From positions 6,227,001 through 6,291,000 of the forward strand of contig NZ_LT629750.1 of NCBI RefSeq assembly GCF_900105125.1: DNA of 64,000 nt, written 5' to 3'. Below are positions 38,402 to 46,297 of this stretch, piece by piece (positions within the stretch are counted from its first letter, which is position 1; the number at the start of each line of letters is the position of its first letter). The stretch comes from Bradyrhizobium canariense (GTDB lineage Bacteria; Pseudomonadota; Alphaproteobacteria; Rhizobiales; Xanthobacteraceae). The notes beneath the pieces are model-generated. The model was not told the DNA's origin, made no database searches, and saw only the letters and a list, made by a program, of their open reading frames with translations. Position numbers and translations under genes: made by a program.

Positions 38402-39193
38402 ATGGATCAACTTTTCGCAGGCGGCACGGTCAATGCGGCACAGTTCGGCGACGGGCCGCCGCTGTTCCTGTTTCACTCGCTGCTGTCGGATCGGGCGAGC
38501 TTTCACGCCATCGTGCCCCGCTTGGCGCAGTCGTTTCGGGTGTGCGTTCCGGAATTGCCGGGCTTCGGCCAATCGCGCGCGGTCCCCGGCGATTTCGCAG
38601 ATGTCGCCGACCGGATGGCTGGGTTCGTCAAGGATGCCGCCGGCGGCAAACAGGCGATCGTGCTCGGCAACGGCTATGGCGGGTTCGTGGCGCTGCAGAT
38701 GGCGATTCGTCATCCCGACATCGCCACCAAACTTATCCTTGCTGATTGCGGCGCGGCGTTTTCAGAACCGGGCCGCGAAGCGTTCCGCAACATGGCGGCA
38801 GCGTCGAAGGCCAAGGGGCTGGCCGCGATTACCGACGTCGCGATGCGCCGGCTGTTTTCGCCGGAGTTCCAGGCGCAGCATCCCGACCTGATGCGCGATC
38901 GCCGCGAGGCGTTTTTGAAGACCGATCCGGAAGTGTTTCGCGCGGCCTGCGATGCGCTGGCCGGTCTCGATCTCCGGCCCGAGCTTGCCCAGGTGAAGGC
39001 GCCGGTTCTGGTGCTGGTCGGCGAGTATGACGAGGCGACGCCGCCGCCGATGTCGCATGAGCTGGCGGCGGGCCTGCCGAACGCGCGCCTTCTGGTCATT
39101 CCCGGCTGTGCGCACGTTCCGCAACTGCAATCGCCGGAAGTCTTTCTGGATGCGATCGGCGATTTTCTGCCGGCATCGTATGCGCCGACCTGA
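38402..39193 (+). CDS. Alpha/beta hydrolase-fold protein lacking the serine nucleophile
   Basis: The 263 residues have a clear alpha/beta hydrolase fold: oxyanion-side PPLFLFHSLLSDRASFH, PELPGFGQSRA, the acid Asp in LVLVGEYDEATPPP and the catalytic His in IPGCAHVPQLQSPE. The nucleophile elbow, normally G-x-S-x-G-G, reads LGNGYGGFVAL, with Gly (codon GGC) in place of Ser. Serine hydrolysis by the usual route is therefore not expected. It could be a binding protein, a cofactor-free oxygenase or lyase, or inactive. It is divergent from the GntR operon. Confidence 0.85.
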   Translation: MDQLFAGGTVNAAQFGDGPPLFLFHSLLSDRASFHAIVPRLAQSFRVCVPELPGFGQSRAVPGDFADVADRMAGFVKDAAGGKQAIVLGNGYGGFVALQMAIRHPDIATKLILADCGAAFSEPGREAFRNMAAASKAKGLAAITDVAMRRLFSPEFQAQHPDLMRDRREAFLKTDPEVFRAACDALAGLDLRPELAQVKAPVLVLVGEYDEATPPPMSHELAAGLPNARLLVIPGCAHVPQLQSPEVFLDAIGDFLPASYAPT

Positions 39194-39278
39194 AAAGGAA
39201 ACCGGCGCGCGGTCCGATCACGGCGTCGTTAGCCTCGGCGGACTATCAATCCGAGCCCTCCTGTGCGATTTTGTTGAT

Positions 39279-39656
39279 GTGAACCGCCAGATCACCATAC
39301 GCCGGCTGCTCGCGATCTTCATGATTGCGGGGCTGGCGTTGGCTCCGTTTTCCCGGCCTGTCATGGCCGGCATGACCTCGGATCCGGCGATGGCGGACGA
39401 TATGTCGGCGTCGGCCATGCCGGACGAGATGGCAAACGACATGCCCTGCTGCCCGTCGAAGGCTCCGGCGCCGATCGGCTGCGACAAGTGCGTGTTTATG
39501 GCGGCCTGCGCGGCCAAATGTTTCACCGGGCTGACAGCGGCTGTTTTCCAGCCGCTTTTCGCGGTCTCTGCCGGTCTTGCTCGCCCGCGAAACGATTTCT
39601 GGCTCGACGGCCTGGGCCATTCACCTCCTGAATATCCTCCTCGAACTCTGGTCTGA
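39279..39656 (+). CDS. Secreted Met/Cys-rich protein of the copper locus
   Basis: I know no named function. The 125 residues start with a signal peptide (RLLAIFMIAGLALAPFSRPV then MAG), followed by a Met/Asp-rich segment with seven Met in about 26 residues (AMADDMSASAMPDEMANDMP) and a Cys cluster (PCCPSKAP, GCDKCVFMAACAAKC). Such Met and Cys patterns often bind Cu(I). A GTG at 39279 is the likely start; no ATG precedes the signal peptide in this frame at a sensible distance. It lies directly upstream of the efflux genes. Confidence 0.75.
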   Translation: MNRQITIRRLLAIFMIAGLALAPFSRPVMAGMTSDPAMADDMSASAMPDEMANDMPCCPSKAPAPIGCDKCVFMAACAAKCFTGLTAAVFQPLFAVSAGLARPRNDFWLDGLGHSPPEYPPRTLV

Positions 39657-39753
39657 TCGGCGCTCCAGCGCCGGTTGCTGCCGCGTGGTCTCAAAACCGC
39701 GCGGATAGACGCATGCCGCCTTGCGGCGGCCACAGACATCAGAGGATTCCAAA

Positions 39754-40161
39754 ATGAAGACGTCTCGTTATGCGCGTGCCCTTAGGGCCGCGTTGATCGG
39801 CATTGCCATGGCCGGTCCGGCCACGGTCGCGCGCGCCGACATCAAGGACTACGAGTTCAAGCTCGTCGATCAGACAATCCAGGCCGGCCCCGACAAGGTC
39901 ATCACGGTACGGCTAATGAATACCAAGACCGGCAAACCGGTATCGGACGCTGTCATCTTCGCGACTCGCCTGGATATGACTCCGGACGGCATGCAGGAGA
40001 TGGCGACGAAGATCGCACCGATGCCGGGCGGGGAGCCCGGGACCTACAAGTTCAAGGCCACCTTCGGCATGGCCGGGCGATGGCAGCTTTCCCTGGGCGC
40101 AAAGGTTCAGGGTGAGACCGGCACCGTGGAGAACAAGCTCGTCATCACGGCGCAGAAATGA
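39754..40161 (+). CDS. FixH/YtkA-like periplasmic protein
   Basis: The 135 residues have a signal peptide ending near ARA and a small beta-sandwich domain like YtkA/FixH (ITVRLMNTKTGKPVSDAVIF, GGEPGTYKFKATFGMAGRWQ). Proteins of this kind often occur beside copper efflux adaptors in alphaproteobacteria. The ATG at 39754 follows AGAGGA. Its stop overlaps the start of the adaptor gene by four bases, so it is part of the Cus-type operon. Confidence 0.88.
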   Translation: MKTSRYARALRAALIGIAMAGPATVARADIKDYEFKLVDQTIQAGPDKVITVRLMNTKTGKPVSDAVIFATRLDMTPDGMQEMATKIAPMPGGEPGTYKFKATFGMAGRWQLSLGAKVQGETGTVENKLVITAQK

Positions 40162-41582
40162 ACCGCGCCGTACTCACAAGCGCCACTGCCGCCGCCTTGA
40201 TCGCGGCGGCGGGAGGCGGGTTCATCGTCGGGCGTGCGCAGTGGACTGCGGTAGGCCTCCCCAGCATGGTCACTTCCGCTGTGGCGGAAGGCAGCCGCAC
40301 GCCGATCTATTACCAAGATCCTGACGGCAAGCCTTGGTACTCGCTGACTCCTGGGAAAACCCCGGACGGCCGCGACTATCGCGGCGTTCCCGCGGACGCC
40401 GATGTCAGCTTCGACGAGGCAACTCCGGAGGCGACGATGTCGGCAGCGCCATCCGCCACTGCCGCCGAGCGCAAGATCAAATACTACCGCAACCCCATGG
40501 GTCTGCCGGACACGTCGCCGACGCCGAAGAAGGACTCCATGGGGATGGACTACATCCCGGTCTTCGAGGGCGACGATTCAGACGATGGGTCGGTCAAGCT
40601 TTCTGTCGCCAAGATCCAACGTACCGGCGTCAAATCCGAGCCTGCAGCACGGCGGGTGATCCGGACTGCGATCCGCGCGCCAGGCACCATTCAACTGGAT
40701 GAGCGCCGCGTCTCGGTGATTTCGATGCGCGCCGAAAGCTGGGTGCAGAAGGTCGCCGACGTCACTACGGGCACGCGGGTCACGAAGGGCCAGCCGCTGA
40801 TGGAAATCTACAGCCCGGCGGTATCTTCGGCCGCTGCCGAATACATTGCGGCGCTCAGTTCAAAAGGAACCGTTGGGGAAGTCGGTCTCTACGGGCGCGG
40901 ATCCCGCCAGCGGATCATGAACCTCGACGTTCCGGAGCCCGTCATCGTGTCGATGGAAAAGAGCCACACCGTTCCGATCGCGATCGAATGGTCCGCGCCC
41001 CGCGACGGCATCGTGTTGGAGCGCAACGCCGTCGAGGGAATGCGCGCGCAGCCCGGCGACGTGCTGTTCCGGGTCGCGGATACATCGGTCGTGTGGGCGA
41101 TGGTCGATGTCGCGGAACGCGATCTCGGCGCTATCGCCGTCGGCCAGCCGGTCACGGTGAAGGCGCGCAGTTTCCCGGGGCGCGAATTCCAGGGCAAGAT
41201 CAGCGTGATCTATCCGCAGGTGAACCGGGAAACCCGGACCGCCCGCGTTCGGATCGAACTCCCGAACGCCGATCTCGCTTTGCTGCCGGACATGTATGTC
41301 GACGCCGAGATCAACACGGGAAGTTCCGAACCGGTTCTTGCCATTCCGGAGAGCGCCGTTCTGGATACCGGACGCAAGCAAGCCGTCTTCATCGATAAAG
41401 GAGAGGGTCGGTTCGAACCGCGTGACGTGAAGCTGGGTCATCGCGGCGACGGCTATGTCGAGGTCCGGGAGGGTATCGTGGAGGGCGAGCCTGTCGTCGT
41501 TTCAGCCAACTTCCTGATCGACGCCGAAAGCAATCTGAAGGCGGCTCTCAAGGGATTTTCGGAAGCGGGAGGCCAGCAATGA
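40158..41582 (+). CDS. cusB: RND efflux periplasmic adaptor, CusB-like
   Basis: This 474-residue membrane-fusion protein has an N-terminal anchor, two short metal-binding-like segments (IYYQDPDGKPWYSL and YYRNPMGLPDTSPTPKKDSM, followed by GMDYIPVF), and the adaptor core with barrel-sandwich and beta-barrel domains. The YxxPMG...DSMGMxY pattern is the heavy-metal-binding domain of CusB-type adaptors. It should pass Cu(I) or Ag(I) to the pump. Coding overlaps on both sides show tight coupling to the YtkA-like gene and CusA. Confidence 0.93.
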   Translation: MNRAVLTSATAAALIAAAGGGFIVGRAQWTAVGLPSMVTSAVAEGSRTPIYYQDPDGKPWYSLTPGKTPDGRDYRGVPADADVSFDEATPEATMSAAPSATAAERKIKYYRNPMGLPDTSPTPKKDSMGMDYIPVFEGDDSDDGSVKLSVAKIQRTGVKSEPAARRVIRTAIRAPGTIQLDERRVSVISMRAESWVQKVADVTTGTRVTKGQPLMEIYSPAVSSAAAEYIAALSSKGTVGEVGLYGRGSRQRIMNLDVPEPVIVSMEKSHTVPIAIEWSAPRDGIVLERNAVEGMRAQPGDVLFRVADTSVVWAMVDVAERDLGAIAVGQPVTVKARSFPGREFQGKISVIYPQVNRETRTARVRIELPNADLALLPDMYVDAEINTGSSEPVLAIPESAVLDTGRKQAVFIDKGEGRFEPRDVKLGHRGDGYVEVREGIVEGEPVVVSANFLIDAESNLKAALKGFSEAGGQQ

Positions 41583-44500
41583 TCGCCCGCCTCATCGCCT
41601 GGTCAGCCCACAACCTGCTGCTCGTACTGTTCGGCGCCGGTTTCGCCGCCTCGGCCGGCATCTACGCGCTGGTCCATCTGCCGCTCGACGCCATTCCGGA
41701 TCTGTCGGACACCCAGGTCATCGTCTATACGGAATACCCCGGCCAGGCGCCGCAGGTGATCGAGGACCAGGTCACCTATCCGCTGACGACGGCCATGCTG
41801 ACCGTGCCGCGGTCAAAGGTGGTGCGGGGATTTTCGTTCTTCGGCGTGTCGTTTGTCTACGTCATCTTCGAGGACGGTACCGACATCTACTGGGCCCGTT
41901 CGCGTGTGCTCGAATTTCTCAACGGCGCGACTTCGCGACTGCCCGCCGGCGTGACGCCCACGATCGGTCCGGATGCGACCGGCGTCGGATGGGTCTACCA
42001 GTACGCCGTGATGTCGAAGGAGTTGAACCTCGCCGACACGCGTACCATCCAGGATTGGAATCTGAAGTTTGCGCTCGCCAAGGCCGAAGGCGTCGCCGAA
42101 GTGGCCAGCGTCGGCGGCTTCGTCAAGCAATACAACGTCGTCCTCGATCCGCAGCGCATGCGCGACCTCGGCATCACCATGCAGAAGATGCGCGACGCGA
42201 TCCGCGCCAGCAATGCCGATGTCGGCGGCCGCACGGTCGAACTTTCGGAGTTCGAATATGTCATCCGCGGGAAAGGCTATCTGAAGAGCATCAACGACCT
42301 CGGCAACATCGTGCTGAAGACGAATAACGGCACGCCAGTGCTGTTGCGCGACGTCGCCCGGGTTGAGCTCGGTCCCGACGAGCGACGCGGCATTACGGAG
42401 CTCAACGGCGAGGGCGAGGTCGCAAGTGGCATCGTGCTGCAGCGCTTCGGCGTTAACGCGCTCGATGTCATCGACAACGTCAAGAAGCGCCTCAAGGAGA
42501 TCGCCAGCAGCCTGCCGAAATCAGTGGAGATCGTACCGGTCTACGACCGCTCGAACCTGATCTACGCCGCTATCGACACGCTCAAGCACACGCTGTTCGA
42601 GGAGAGCGTGGTGGTCGCACTGGTCTGCATCGTGTTCCTGCTGCATTTTCGTAGCGCCCTGGTGGCAATCCTGATGCTGCCAGTCGGCATACTGATGGCA
42701 TTCGGCGCGATGAAGCTGCTCGGGCTCGGCTCCAACATCATGAGCCTGGGCGGCATCGCAATCGCGATCGGCGCCATGATCGATGCCGCGATCGTCATGA
42801 TCGAGAACGCCCACAAGCATCTCGAACGTGCACAGCCGGGACAATCGCGTGTCGACATCCTGATCGCCGCCGCCTCCGAGGTCGGGCCGGCGCTGTTCTT
42901 CAGCCTGCTGATCATCACCGTATCGTTCATGCCGATCTTCACGCTGGAGTCGCAGGAAGGGCGGCTGTTTAGCCCACTCGCGTTTACAAAGACTTTCTCC
43001 ATGGCGGCTGCGGCACTTTTGTCGGTCACGCTGGTGCCGGCGCTGATGATAATTTTCGTCCGCGGCCGGATCGTTCCGGAGCACAGGAATCCGATCAACC
43101 GCTTCCTGATCTGGATCTACCGCCCCGTCATCAAGGGCGTCATGCGGGCCAAGACGCTGGTGATCGCGCTCGCGATCGCCGTGCTCGCGGTCACCGTCTG
43201 GCCGGCTCGCCAACTTGGCACCGAGTTCATGCCCAACCTCAACGAAGGCACGCTGCTCTACATGCCGACCACGCTGCCGGGCATCTCCGTCACCAAGGCC
43301 GGCGAGTTGCTGCAGACGCAAGACAAGATCATCAAGTCGTTCCCCGAAGTGACATCGGTGTACGGCAAGGCCGGCCGGGCCGAGACCGCAACCGATCCGG
43401 CGCCATCCGAAATGTTCGAAACCGTCATTAACCTCAAGCCGAAGGAGCAATGGCGTCCGGGGCTGACGGTCGACGGCCTGATCGCGCAAATGGACAAGGC
43501 GTTGCAATTTCCTGGCGTGTCGAATGCCTGGACCATGCCGATCAAGGCGCGCATCGACATGTTGTCGACCGGTATCCGGACGCCGATCGGGGTGAAGGTC
43601 ATCGGCACCGACCTGGTGGAGATGGACAGGCTCGCCAAACAAATCGAACAGGTGCTGAAGGCCGTGCCAGGAACGTCGTCGGCTTACGCCGAGCGCGGGA
43701 TTGGCGGCTACTACCTCGACGTGACGCCGGACCGGGAAGCCTTAGCGCGCTACGGCATCATGATCCAGGACGTCCAGGACGTGATCGCGACCGCGCTCGG
43801 CGGCCAGACGGTGACCACGACGGTCGAAGGCCGGCAGCGCTTCAGCGTCAACATGCGCTACCCGCGCGATCTCAGGGACAACCCGCAGGCCATCGCCAAC
43901 GACGTGTTGGTGCCGATGCCCGCCGGCGGTGCTGTCCCGCTCGGCGAGGTGGCGAAGGTCACGCCGGCGCGAGGACCGACCTCGATCCGGACCGAAGATG
44001 GACAATTGGCCACCTACATCTATGTCGACATCCGCGATCGCGATCTCGGCGGCTACGTTGCTGACGCGCAGCGCGCCGTGCAAGCGAGCATCCAGTTTCC
44101 GCCCGGCTACTACGTCATGTGGAGCGGCCAGTATGAATATCTTGAGCGTGCAACGGCGCGCCTGAAAATCGTCGTGCCGGTGACGCTGCTGATTATCTTT
44201 CTGCTGCTGTATCTGAATTTCCGCTCGATCACCGAGACGATGATCGTCATGCTGTCGCTGCCGTTCGCACTGGTCGGCGGCCTCTGGCTGATGTGGTGGC
44301 TCGGCTTCAATCTGTCGGTCGCGGTCGCGGTCGGTTTCATCGCGCTCGCCGGCGTCGCCGCGGAAACTGGCGTGGTGATGCTGATCTACCTAAATCAGGC
44401 GTTGGCCGAGATTAAAGCGCAACGCCACATCGAGGGCCGGGCCCTTACGCGTAGCGACCTCTACGACGCCATTATGGAAGGCGCGGTGGAGCGGGTGCGG

Positions 44501-44770
44501 CCGAAGATGATGACGGTCGTCGCCATCATGGCGGGCCTGCTGCCGATCATGTGGAGCACCGGCGCAGGTTCCGAGGTCATGCAGCGCATCGCGGTGCCGA
44601 TGATCGGCGGGATGATCTCGTCGACGCTGCTGACGTTGATCGTGATCCCCGCGATCTTTGGCCTGGTCAAAGGCTTTCGGTTGGCGCGCGATGACCGCTT
44701 CGATAGCCGGCCGCCACTTGCTGAAAAGCTGACCAAGCAGCCTCAGCGCGTTCCGGAGCCCGCCGAATGA
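41579..44770 (+). CDS. cusA: RND heavy-metal efflux pump, CusA/CzcA family
   Basis: This 1063-residue inner-membrane pump has twelve helices and two large periplasmic domains. Helix four reads AIGAMIDAAIVMIENAHKHL, the CusA-like charged proton-relay segment. YTEYPGQAPQVIEDQVTYPL near the start and TVEGRQRFSVNMRYPRDLRD are family hallmarks. With CusB it expels monovalent metal from the periplasm. No outer-membrane channel gene lies beside it, so that part must come from elsewhere. Confidence 0.95.
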   Translation: MIARLIAWSAHNLLLVLFGAGFAASAGIYALVHLPLDAIPDLSDTQVIVYTEYPGQAPQVIEDQVTYPLTTAMLTVPRSKVVRGFSFFGVSFVYVIFEDGTDIYWARSRVLEFLNGATSRLPAGVTPTIGPDATGVGWVYQYAVMSKELNLADTRTIQDWNLKFALAKAEGVAEVASVGGFVKQYNVVLDPQRMRDLGITMQKMRDAIRASNADVGGRTVELSEFEYVIRGKGYLKSINDLGNIVLKTNNGTPVLLRDVARVELGPDERRGITELNGEGEVASGIVLQRFGVNALDVIDNVKKRLKEIASSLPKSVEIVPVYDRSNLIYAAIDTLKHTLFEESVVVALVCIVFLLHFRSALVAILMLPVGILMAFGAMKLLGLGSNIMSLGGIAIAIGAMIDAAIVMIENAHKHLERAQPGQSRVDILIAAASEVGPALFFSLLIITVSFMPIFTLESQEGRLFSPLAFTKTFSMAAAALLSVTLVPALMIIFVRGRIVPEHRNPINRFLIWIYRPVIKGVMRAKTLVIALAIAVLAVTVWPARQLGTEFMPNLNEGTLLYMPTTLPGISVTKAGELLQTQDKIIKSFPEVTSVYGKAGRAETATDPAPSEMFETVINLKPKEQWRPGLTVDGLIAQMDKALQFPGVSNAWTMPIKARIDMLSTGIRTPIGVKVIGTDLVEMDRLAKQIEQVLKAVPGTSSAYAERGIGGYYLDVTPDREALARYGIMIQDVQDVIATALGGQTVTTTVEGRQRFSVNMRYPRDLRDNPQAIANDVLVPMPAGGAVPLGEVAKVTPARGPTSIRTEDGQLATYIYVDIRDRDLGGYVADAQRAVQASIQFPPGYYVMWSGQYEYLERATARLKIVVPVTLLIIFLLLYLNFRSITETMIVMLSLPFALVGGLWLMWWLGFNLSVAVAVGFIALAGVAAETGVVMLIYLNQALAEIKAQRHIEGRALTRSDLYDAIMEGAVERVRPKMMTVVAIMAGLLPIMWSTGAGSEVMQRIAVPMIGGMISSTLLTLIVIPAIFGLVKGFRLARDDRFDSRPPLAEKLTKQPQRVPEPAE

Positions 44771-44877
44771 GGTGAAGCATGATAAGCGGCGTATCAGGAT
44801 GAGCCGGTCATATGGCGTCAGCGGTTGCTGACAATTTGAGCATGCCGGCCACATTATCCGTTCGACGGTAGCGACCC

Positions 44878-44896
44878 TCCCGCCTAGTCTCGGCGG
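44878..44896 (+). terminator. Short hairpin after cusA
   Basis: CCCGCC at 44878 and GGCGGG at 44891 form a 6-bp stem just upstream of the next start codon. No T run follows, so it may influence the downstream gene more than end the cusA transcript. Confidence 0.35.
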
Positions 44897-44916
44897 GTGG
44901 ATTGGGATGTCATGGG

Positions 44917-45402
44917 ATGCACGCGATTCTGGACTATTGCAGCGGCGGAGTTCAGCGAAAGGTGCCCGCAGGCGCGTTCGTCATTCAGGAAGGCGGCACG
45001 ACCGGCCGCCTCTATGTGTTGGTCGACGGGCGGCTGGAGGTCACCAAGGGCGATACCGTCGTTGCCGTCATCACCGAGCCCGGCGCGGTGTTGGGTGAGA
45101 TGTCGGTTCTGCTCGATCAGCCGCATACCGCGAGCGTGCGCGCGGCTTCCGATTCAATCATCTATGAGTTCGATGACGCGGCTTCATTTCTCGACGAGCA
45201 GCCGGCAGTGGCATTGCTGATCGCGCGGCTGCTCGCCCAGCGGCTCAATGTCGCGAACACCTATCTCGCCGATCTCAAGCAGCAATATGCCGGTCACGGC
45301 AATCACCTCGCGATGGTCGGCGATATCCTGCAGAGCATGATCAACCTGCCGCCGAAGGAGGTCTCACCAGGATCGGATCGGCAATCCGACCCAAGGATGT
45401 GA
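44917..45402 (+). CDS. Stand-alone cyclic-nucleotide-binding (CRP-like) protein
   Basis: The 161 residues form one cNMP-binding barrel (VPAGAFVIQEGGTTGRLYVL, GDTVVAVITEPGAVLGEMSV, DQPHTASVRAASDS). The phosphate-binding cassette LGEMSVLLDQPHTASVRA keeps the Gly-Glu and the Arg needed for cAMP. A short helical tail follows and there is no helix-turn-helix, so it is not a classic regulator. It overlaps by 62 bases, tail to tail, with a metallophosphoesterase gene. An ATG at 44917 is preferred over the in-frame TTG at 44902. Confidence 0.85.
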   Translation: MHAILDYCSGGVQRKVPAGAFVIQEGGTTGRLYVLVDGRLEVTKGDTVVAVITEPGAVLGEMSVLLDQPHTASVRAASDSIIYEFDDAASFLDEQPAVALLIARLLAQRLNVANTYLADLKQQYAGHGNHLAMVGDILQSMINLPPKEVSPGSDRQSDPRM

Positions 45403-46168
45403 GCCATGGTGGCGGATCGGTCAGCGGCGCAGCCGGCCGCTGCAGCGGGACGCGCAGGTTGATCCACTGCTCGTCGCCGGCCGCGAGCCAGAATGCCGTG
45501 CCATCCTCGATGTCGAGCACGATGCATACCGGTGGTCGGCCGGGCTGCAGGCCGGCGTTGAACACCCAGGTGGCGTCGAGCCGATCGAACCACGATCCGT
45601 CCGCAATGAACGGCGACTGGTGCACATGGCCTGAGATCACCATCGAAGGCTGGTAGCGCTGGATCCACTGCACCAGTTCGATGTCGCCGAAAAAACGTTT
45701 GCCGCCCCAGCTCGTCGGCGAATCCGCCGGCGGCGCGTGATGGACCCAAATCCATCGCTTCAGCCGTTGAACGGCATCCTTGGCAAGCTGGTCGTCGATG
45801 CGCTGCTTGACGAGCGGCCCGTCCCACCACGGGCAGACCGTGAACAGGGTGTCGCCGATGACAAGGCTATCGCCGTCGCAGGCAATGCCGAATTCGCGGA
45901 CTTCACCAACCCAGCGGGCGATTTTTTCACCCTCGGAATTGCGCTCGTCGAGGTCATGATTGCCCGAACAGAGAATGACACGCGTGAGGCCGGACAACAG
46001 CGCCAGATATTTCTTCACCACGACGATCTGGGCGCGGAAGTCCACCATCGATCCGATGTCGAGCGCGTCTCCGGCGAAGATGACGAGATCGAATTCCGGC
46101 GCCGCGCTGAGCAACCAGTCAAACTGCGGTAGCGAATAATGCAGGTCCGCCACGACCAGACAGCGCAT
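45341..46168 (-). CDS. Calcineurin-like metallophosphoesterase
   Basis: This 275-residue phosphoesterase has the full di-metal site: D-x-H in VVADLHYS, GD in FAGDALDIG, GNHD in CSGNHDLDERN, a His pair in WVHHAPPAD, and GHxH in ISGHVHQSPF. It is related to class III cyclic-nucleotide phosphodiesterases such as CpdA, but also to many enzymes of other specificity. The 3' end overlaps the convergent cyclic-nucleotide-binding gene. The ATG at 46168 is used; a TTG lies two codons earlier. Confidence 0.9.
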   Translation of the reverse strand: MRCLVVADLHYSLPQFDWLLSAAPEFDLVIFAGDALDIGSMVDFRAQIVVVKKYLALLSGLTRVILCSGNHDLDERNSEGEKIARWVGEVREFGIACDGDSLVIGDTLFTVCPWWDGPLVKQRIDDQLAKDAVQRLKRWIWVHHAPPADSPTSWGGKRFFGDIELVQWIQRYQPSMVISGHVHQSPFIADGSWFDRLDATWVFNAGLQPGRPPVCIVLDIEDGTAFWLAAGDEQWINLRVPLQRPAAPLTDPPPWLTSLGRIADPILVRPPSAAG

Positions 46169-46297
46169 GATCAAATCATTCCGAATGCCGGACAGTCAGG
46201 CCCGCGATCGCGGGTCGGCACAACGGGAGCAAGAACCATACCTGCCACCAACGCGGCCAACGCGACAGATTCGCGCAGCCGCTTTAGTTTGCAGGGG

